Assembly: GCA_001788495.1 (NCBI GenBank)
Contig: MGCF01000034.1
Coordinates: 1,258-40,045 of the forward strand
Direction of reading: 5' to 3'
Length of the DNA stretch: 38,788 nt
DNA from: Candidatus Rokubacteria bacterium RIFCSPLOWO2_02_FULL_73_56
Lineage (GTDB): Bacteria > Methylomirabilota > Methylomirabilia > Rokubacteriales > CSP1-6
Below the pieces are notes generated by a model. That model searched no databases, had not been told where the DNA came from, and saw nothing but the letters and a program-made list of their open reading frames with translations. The position numbers and the translations under genes are program-made. Positions 33,961 to 38,788 of the stretch are shown piece after piece (within the stretch, counting starts at the first letter, position 1; each line of letters starts with the position of its first letter).

Positions 33961-34997
33961 TCGCGCACTCCCGGCCCACGCTCGACGAGGACGACGCGCG
34001 CGAGGTGGCGCGCGTGGTGCGGAGCGGCCAGCTCGCGCAGGGGCCGGAGGTCGAGGCCTTCGAGCGCGAGCTGGCTCCGTGGTTCGGCGCGCCCGCCGCC
34101 GCGGCCGTGAGCTCGGGCAGCGCGGCGCTCGAGCTGGCGCTGCGCGCGCTCGACGTCGGGCCCGGGCAGGAGGTCATCGTGCCCACGTTCGCGTGCGACG
34201 CGCTCTGGCACGCGGTCACGCGGTGCGGGGCGACCCCCGTGCTCGCCGACGCCGACGCGGAGACGCTCTCGCTCGCGCCCGCCGACGCGGCGCGCCGGCG
34301 CACGCCGCGCACGCGCGCCGTCGTCGTCGTCCACGCCTTCGGCCTCGCCGCGGACGTCGACGCCTTCCTCGCGCTCGGCGTGCCCGTCGTGGAGGACTGC
34401 GCCCAGGCGCTGGGGGCGCGGGCGGGCGGCCGGCCGGTGGGCGCGCGCGGCGCGGCGGCGGTCGGCTCCTTCTACGCGACCAAGCTCCTCACGACCGGTG
34501 AGGGGGGCGCGGTCGCGGGCCCGGCGGCGCGTGTCGCCCGCGCGCGCGACGCGCGCGACTACGACGAGCGCGAGGACCTCCGGCCCCGCTTCAACTACAA
34601 GATGACCGACATGCAGGCGGCGCTCGGGCGCGCGCAGCTCCGGCGGCTCGACGCCTTCCTCGCGCGCCGGCGGGCGATCGCGGCCCGCTACCGCGCCGCG
34701 CTCGGCGGCCTGCCGGGGCTCGGGCTGCCGCCCGACGCGGGCGCGCGCCACGTCCACCACCGGTTCGTCGTGACCGTGGAGCGCCCGCTCACGCCCGTGC
34801 TCGAGCACCTCGCGCGGCGCGGCGTCGCCGCGCGCCGGCCGGTGTTCCGCCCGATCCACAGGGCCCTCGGTCTCGGCGGCTACCCCGAGGCCGAGCGGCT
34901 CTGGGCGCGGTGCCTGTCGCTGCCCTGCTACCCGCGCCTGAGCGACGCGGAGGTGGACGCGGTGGCGGCGGCGCTCGCCGAGGCGGTGGGCGCGTGA
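33957..34997 (+). CDS. DegT/DnrJ/EryC1-family sugar aminotransferase
   Basis: The 346-aa PLP-dependent protein begins at TTG 33957, overlapping the previous TGA (TTGA); this start gives the expected N-terminus I-A-H-S-R-P-T-L. It has G-S-A-A-L-E-L-A-L (about 58-66), V-E-D-C-A-Q-A-L-G (PLP-contact Asp) and the Schiff-base lysine Lys176 in Y-A-T-K-L-L-T-T-G-E-G-G. Later come the N-Y-K-M-T-D-M-Q-A-A-L-G motif and a C-terminal substrate region with H-V-H-H-R-F. Such enzymes make 3- or 4-amino sugars on nucleotide-sugar precursors. The gene is followed directly by the WecA-type gene (GTGA overlap). Confidence 0.92.
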   Translation: MIAHSRPTLDEDDAREVARVVRSGQLAQGPEVEAFERELAPWFGAPAAAAVSSGSAALELALRALDVGPGQEVIVPTFACDALWHAVTRCGATPVLADADAETLSLAPADAARRRTPRTRAVVVVHAFGLAADVDAFLALGVPVVEDCAQALGARAGGRPVGARGAAAVGSFYATKLLTTGEGGAVAGPAARVARARDARDYDEREDLRPRFNYKMTDMQAALGRAQLRRLDAFLARRRAIAARYRAALGGLPGLGLPPDAGARHVHHRFVVTVERPLTPVLEHLARRGVAARRPVFRPIHRALGLGGYPEAERLWARCLSLPCYPRLSDAEVDAVAAALAEAVGA

Positions 34998-36109
34998 CGG
35001 CGACGCTCCTGCGCCTCGCCCTCGTCGTCGCGCTCCTGCTCACGCCGGTCTGGCGCGCCTTCCGCGGGGCGCGCCTGGAGTGGCTCTACCTGGTGGCGCT
35101 CGCGTGCGCGCTCGCGCTCTTCGCGGTGCCGCTCGTCCGCGCCGTCGCGCTCCGCTGGGGCGTGCTCGACCTGCCGGCCGCGCGCAAGGTACACGAGGTC
35201 GCGACGCCGCTGCTCGGCGGCGCCGCCGTGTACGGCGCCTTCGCGGCCACGGTGCTGCTCAACTTCGACTTCTCGCGGAGCCTCAAGGGGGTGGCGGTCG
35301 GCGCGACGCTCGTGGTCGCGGTCGGCATCCTCGACGACGTCACGGACCTGCCCGCACGGCTCAAGCTGCTCGGGCAGATCGGCGCGGCCGCCGTCGCGAT
35401 CGCGTACGGGGTCGTGCTCAACATCGTGCCGCACTGGATCCCGGGGGCCGCCTGGCTCAACGTGGTCCTCACCGTCCTGTGGTTCCTCACGGTGACCAAC
35501 GCGATCCAGTTCCTCGACGGCATGGACGGGCTCGCCGCGGGCCTCGGGGTCGTCGCCGGGATCTTCTTCAGCGTCGCCGCGCTGCAGGCCGGGCAGCGCT
35601 ACCTCATGTTCCTGTCGGCGGCGCTCCTCGGCGCGTGCCTGGGGTTCCTGCCGTACAACTTCCGGCGGGGGCCCGCGCGGATCTTCCTCGGCGACGGGGG
35701 CGCCTCGTTCATCGGCTTCACGCTCGCGGGGCTCGCGGTGATGGGGGAGTGGGCCGCGAACGACCCGCTGATCGCGCTCTTCACGCCCATGCTCATCCTC
35801 GGCGTGCCGCTCTTCGACATCGCGTTCGTCGGCGTCGTCCGGGTCGCGACCGGGCGGGTGCACACCTTCTCCGAGTGGCTCGCGTACACGGGCAAGGACC
35901 ACATCCACCACCGGTTCGAGGCCCTCGGGCTCACCCGGAAGCAGAGCGTGCTCCTGATCTTCTTCATCGCGTCGACGCTCGGCCTGTCGGCGACCCTGCT
36001 GAAGGACGCCACGCCCCGCGAGGCCGTGATCGCGCTCGTGCAGGCGGCGTGCGTGCTCGCGATCGTCGCGGTGCTGGAGGGCGTCGGGCGCGCCCGGCCC
36101 CCGCGGTGA
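34994..36109 (+). CDS. wecA: WecA/MraY-family polyprenyl-phosphate sugar-1-phosphate transferase
   Basis: The 371-aa membrane protein starts at GTG 34994 (GTGA overlap). It has about ten or eleven hydrophobic segments and all marks of the polyprenyl-phosphate N-acetylhexosamine-1-phosphate transferase family: D-D-V-T-D (114-118), N-A-I-Q-F-L-D-G-M-D-G (169-179), F-L-G-D-G-G (231-236) and the H-I-H-H-R loop (303-307). It attaches the first sugar-1-phosphate to undecaprenyl phosphate on the cytoplasmic face, starting repeat-unit synthesis. WecA/TagO-type sequences differ from MraY by the HIHH-type loop, which fits here. The name wecA is by family, not proven by substrate. Confidence 0.9.
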   Translation: MTATLLRLALVVALLLTPVWRAFRGARLEWLYLVALACALALFAVPLVRAVALRWGVLDLPAARKVHEVATPLLGGAAVYGAFAATVLLNFDFSRSLKGVAVGATLVVAVGILDDVTDLPARLKLLGQIGAAAVAIAYGVVLNIVPHWIPGAAWLNVVLTVLWFLTVTNAIQFLDGMDGLAAGLGVVAGIFFSVAALQAGQRYLMFLSAALLGACLGFLPYNFRRGPARIFLGDGGASFIGFTLAGLAVMGEWAANDPLIALFTPMLILGVPLFDIAFVGVVRVATGRVHTFSEWLAYTGKDHIHHRFEALGLTRKQSVLLIFFIASTLGLSATLLKDATPREAVIALVQAACVLAIVAVLEGVGRARPPR

Positions 36110-36567
36110 GGCCGTCGCTGCGCGCGATCCTGCGGCTCGACGACGCGCCGTGGCGCGTCGCGCTCGCGCTGGCGACGGGCGTCTTCATCAGCTGCACGCC
36201 GTTCTGGGGGCTGCAGACCGTGCTCTCGCTCGCGGCGGCGACGCTGTTCCGGCTGAACCGCGCCGCGACCGTGGCCGGCTGCTGGCTCAACCTGCCGTGG
36301 TTCGCGCCGCTCGTGTACGGCGCGGCGCTGTGGGTCGGCGGCATGCTCGTGCCGGGCGACCAGGGCCGCGCGGCCGTCGAGGCGGCCGCCCGCCTCGCCG
36401 CGTCGGGCCGCGTCTCGTGGACGGAGACCCTCGCGCTGCTCCGCGGGGTGTCGCTCGCGCTCGTCGTCGGCACGACGGTCGTCGGCGTCCTCGCCGCGGC
36501 GACGACCTGGGTGGTCGCGTTCGGGCTGATCCGCTGGCGGCGTGCCCGGAGTATGATGGGCCCATGA
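36106..36567 (+). CDS. DUF2062 membrane protein
   Basis: The 153-aa protein starts at GTG 36106 (GTGA overlap). The N-terminal part has D-D-A-P-W-R-V-A-L-A-L-A-T-G-V-F-I (12-28) and then P-F-W-G-L-Q-T (32-38), the pattern of DUF2062 proteins, which are small proteins with about three membrane segments and no proven activity. The last helix ends with the basic R-W-R-R-A-R-S. DUF2062 domains are sometimes fused to glycosyltransferases, so a helper role in lipid-linked sugar work is possible. The galU start overlaps its stop (ATGA). Confidence 0.85.
   Translation: MRPSLRAILRLDDAPWRVALALATGVFISCTPFWGLQTVLSLAAATLFRLNRAATVAGCWLNLPWFAPLVYGAALWVGGMLVPGDQGRAAVEAAARLAASGRVSWTETLALLRGVSLALVVGTTVVGVLAAATTWVVAFGLIRWRRARSMMGP
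36552..36557 (+). promoter_or_regulatory. Candidate -10 box just before galU
   Basis: TATGAT matches TATAAT at five of six positions and ends 6 nt before the galU ATG at 36564, so transcription could begin at the start codon (leaderless). No good -35 at 16-18 nt was found. It may allow galU to be expressed apart from the operon. Confidence 0.35.
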
Positions 36568-37430
36568 TCGTGCGCAAGGCGGTGTTCCCCGCCGCGGGGC
36601 TCGGCACGCGCTTCCTGCCCGCGACGAAGGCGCAGCCGAAGGAGATGCTGCCGCTCGTCGACAAGCCGATGATCCAGTACGTCGTCGAGGAGGCGGTCGC
36701 GTCGGGGCTCAGCGAGATCATCATCGTCACCGGCCGCGGCAAGCGCGCGATCGAGGACCACTTCGACGGCTCCTTCGAGCTCGAGTACTACCTGAACGAC
36801 CGCGGCAAGGTGGACGAGCTCGCCCAGATCAAGACGATCTCCGAGCTCGCGTCGGTGTCCTACGTCCGGCAGAAGGAGCCGCTCGGCCTCGGCCACGCGA
36901 TCCTGTGCGCGCGCCCGCTCGTGGGCGACGAGCCGTTCGCCGTCTTCCTCGGCGACGACATCATCGGCGGCGCCGCGACGCCGTGCATGCGCCAGCTCCT
37001 CGACGTGTTCGCGCGCCACGGCGGGCCCGTGCTCGCCGTCGAGCGCATCCCGCGCGAGCGGCTCGGGCAGTACGGCGTGGTCGCGACCCGGCCGCTCGGG
37101 GGCGGCGTGCACGAGGTCCTCGACCTCGTCGAGAAGCCGCGGCCTCACGAGGCGCCGTCGGACCTCGCGATCATCGGCCGCTACGTGCTCACGCCCGACG
37201 TCTTCGAGCTGCTGGCGCAGACCGCGGCGGACACGCGGGGCGAGATCCAGCTCACGGACGCGCTCCGGAGCCTGCGCGCGCGGCGCCCGATGTACGCGCT
37301 CGAGTTCGAGGGGCGCCGCTACGACACGGGTGACAAGCTCGGGTTCCTGAAAGCCACCGTCGAGTTCGCGCTCGCGCGCCCCGACCTCGCCGACGCCTTC
37401 CGCGCCTACCTCAAGTCCCTGAAGCTCTAG
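36564..37430 (+). CDS. galU: UTP-glucose-1-phosphate uridylyltransferase
   Basis: The 288-aa protein starts at ATG 36564 (ATGA overlap) and has full GalU marks: F-P-A-A-G-L-G-T-R-F-L-P-A-T-K (8-22), P-K-E-M-L-P-L-V-D-K-P (25-35), Q-Y-V-V-E-E-A, and R-Q-K-E-P-L-G-L-G-H-A (101-111), then L-G-D-D (about 130-133), V-E-K-P and the C-terminal Y-D-T-G-D-K-L-G. The length equals the usual GalU. It makes UDP-glucose from UTP and glucose-1-phosphate in the cytoplasm, the likely sugar donor for this locus and for many other cell functions. Catalytic residues are intact. Confidence 0.97.
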   Translation: MIVRKAVFPAAGLGTRFLPATKAQPKEMLPLVDKPMIQYVVEEAVASGLSEIIIVTGRGKRAIEDHFDGSFELEYYLNDRGKVDELAQIKTISELASVSYVRQKEPLGLGHAILCARPLVGDEPFAVFLGDDIIGGAATPCMRQLLDVFARHGGPVLAVERIPRERLGQYGVVATRPLGGGVHEVLDLVEKPRPHEAPSDLAIIGRYVLTPDVFELLAQTAADTRGEIQLTDALRSLRARRPMYALEFEGRRYDTGDKLGFLKATVEFALARPDLADAFRAYLKSLKL

Positions 37431-37435
37431 GCGGC

Positions 37436-38788
37436 GTGAGCGGCGCGGCGCGGCTCCGGCGTCTCCGGCTCGCCTGCTGGCTCGTCGCGTGCGCGCTCGG
37501 CGTGCTCGCCGCGTACGCCTCCCGCCACGACATGAACCCCGACGGCGTGTCGTACCTCGACCTCGCCGACGCCTGGCGCCGCGGCGACGTCCCGCAGGCG
37601 GTGAGCCTCTACTGGTCGCCGCTCTACTCCTGGCTGCTCGCGGCGGTGCTGGCGCTCGTCGGGCCGTCGGCCCGCGCCGAGTTCCCGCTCGTCCACGCGC
37701 TGAACGTCCTGCTCTACCTCGGCGCGCTCGCGAGCCTCGAGTTCTTCCTGCGCAGCTCGGCGCCGCGTCCGGCGGCGGGCGGGGAGGCCGGGCCGTCCGA
37801 GACGGCGCGCACGGTGTGGGGGCACGCGCTGTTCCTGGTCGGCGCGCTCGGCTTCGTCACCCTTCGCCAGGTGACCCCCGACATGCTGGTCCTGGCCGTC
37901 GTGCTGCTGGCCGCGGGCCTGCTCTGCCGGCTCGCCGACGGCGCGGGCCCCGCCGCGGCCGCGGCGCTCGGGGCGCTGCTCGGCCTCGGCTACCTCGCGA
38001 AGGCCGTGATGCTGCCCGTGGCGGCGCTCGCGCTCGTGCTGACCGCCGTCGCGGCGGGCGGCGGCCGGCGCGCGTGGCCGCGCGTGGCGGCCGCGCTCGC
38101 GGCCTTCGCGCTCGTCGCGACGCCGTGGATCGCCGCGATGTCGTCGGTCGCCGGCCGGCCGACGCTCGGCGAGAACGCGCGGCTCAACTACCTCTGGCTC
38201 GTGGACCGCGAGTACCACGCGCCCTTCCTCTCGTACCCGGGCGCGCGCCCGGCCCCGTGGCCGCTCGCCCACCCGCCGCGGCGCCTGCTCGACGCGCCGG
38301 CGACGTTCGAGCTCGCGGGACCGGCCGGCGGGACGCTGACGATCTGGTACGACCCCGCCTACTGGCACCGCGGCGCCCCGGTGCGGCTCGACGCGGCCGA
38401 CCAGCTCCGCGCCGTCGCGCGCGGCGTGCGCGCCTACGCGCGGCTGGGCCTCCGGCTCCTGCCGCTCGCGGTCGGCCTGGTCGTCCTCTTCGCGCTGCTC
38501 GGCGGCCGGCGCGCGGGCGCCTGGCGCCGGCGCGAGGGCGTGCTGCTGGCGCTCGGCGCGGCGCCGCTCGCGGGCTACCTGCTGATCCACGTCGAGCCGC
38601 GCTACGTCGCGGGCCCGCTCGTCGTGCTGGGCGTGGCGCTGCTCGGGCTCGTGCGCGTGCCCGCGGGCGCCGAGAGCCGGCGCCTCGTCGGGGCGGTGGT
38701 CGCCTGCGTGGTCACGCTGCAGGTCGTGCCGCTCGCGGTGGACACGGTCTACCACTGGGCGTGGCTCCAGACGCGCGCGGCCGGCGCG
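37436..38788 (+). CDS. ArnT/GT39-like membrane protein, 3'-truncated by the window edge
   Basis: The frame starts at GTG 37436, 5 bp after the galU stop, and stays open to the last base (451 codons, no stop). The N-terminal hydrophobic helix is followed by an acidic first loop, M-N-P-D-G-V-S-Y-L-D (Asp and Asp/Glu-like positions) of the PMT/ArnT GT-C type, then L-Y-W-S-P-L-Y-S-W. Several further hydrophobic segments follow, with a soluble loop of about 90 residues near codons 250-330. It is related in design to the protein at 18076-19581 and would use a polyprenyl-phosphate sugar at the periplasmic face. The end of the protein, and any further genes, lie beyond the window. Confidence 0.8.
   Translation, partial: MSGAARLRRLRLACWLVACALGVLAAYASRHDMNPDGVSYLDLADAWRRGDVPQAVSLYWSPLYSWLLAAVLALVGPSARAEFPLVHALNVLLYLGALASLEFFLRSSAPRPAAGGEAGPSETARTVWGHALFLVGALGFVTLRQVTPDMLVLAVVLLAAGLLCRLADGAGPAAAAALGALLGLGYLAKAVMLPVAALALVLTAVAAGGGRRAWPRVAAALAAFALVATPWIAAMSSVAGRPTLGENARLNYLWLVDREYHAPFLSYPGARPAPWPLAHPPRRLLDAPATFELAGPAGGTLTIWYDPAYWHRGAPVRLDAADQLRAVARGVRAYARLGLRLLPLAVGLVVLFALLGGRRAGAWRRREGVLLALGAAPLAGYLLIHVEPRYVAGPLVVLGVALLGLVRVPAGAESRRLVGAVVACVVTLQVVPLAVDTVYHWAWLQTRAAGA

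Overview
The window is 38.8 kb of very GC-rich bacterial DNA (G or C at almost every third codon position). Genes are packed tightly, GTG starts are frequent, and stop and start codons often overlap. An outer-membrane polysaccharide export protein, a Wzz/BY-kinase co-polymerase, SPOR domains and a KdsC-like phosphatase point to a Gram-negative (diderm) cell. No rRNA, tRNA or ribosomal marker gene is present, so taxonomy stays open. The style resembles uncultivated high-GC lineages such as Rokubacteria/Methylomirabilota or Deltaproteobacteria-like groups, but that is a guess.

Left flank (1-5024). This part holds the 3' end of a TPR-repeat protein, a convergent secreted protein of unknown function, and a short plus-strand group. 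That group is a lone GvpL/GvpF-type gas-vesicle protein homologue, a 65-aa hypothetical, and a cytidylate-kinase-like protein with a C-terminal BON domain. A membrane-anchored HtrA/DegS-type protease follows on the minus strand. A 170-bp divergent promoter region (5025-5194) separates the flank from the main locus.

Main locus (5195 to the right edge). It contains 29 annotated genes, all on the plus strand, which look like one exopolysaccharide/surface-glycan assembly operon. (a) 5195-12432 is the export and control module: a Wza-like export protein, a PEP-CTERM-locus-type/ExeA-like ATPase, a degenerate HD-GYP protein, a small unknown protein, and a 1037-aa Wzz/BY-kinase whose C-terminus carries an extra membrane helix and two SPOR-like repeats. 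(b) 12435-15885 has a KdsC-type HAD phosphatase, a Wzy/O-antigen-ligase-type protein and a Wzx-type flippase. (c) 15882-31174 is a long run of glycosyltransferases (GT2, GT4 and one ArnT/GT39-like), SAM methyltransferases and an asparagine-synthase-like amidotransferase. (d) 31171-34997 holds a membrane PHP-type protein followed by WbqC, PIG-L deacetylase and DegT aminotransferase genes, probably for amino-sugar modification. (e) 34994-38788 has a WecA-type priming transferase, a DUF2062 membrane protein, GalU, and a second ArnT-like protein cut off by the window edge.

As a pathway, GalU would supply UDP-glucose and the WecA-type enzyme would load the first sugar phosphate on undecaprenyl phosphate. 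The glycosyltransferases and modifying enzymes would build and decorate the repeat unit, and the flippase would move it across the inner membrane. The Wzy-like protein would polymerise it, and the Wza/Wzc pair would carry it out. The most unusual parts are the BY-kinase with C-terminal SPOR repeats and altered Walker A' motif, the ATPase/degenerate-HD-GYP/unknown trio between wza and wzc, and the PHP-like protein apparently split by a membrane hairpin. No exosortase, CRISPR array, insertion sequence or phage gene is visible.
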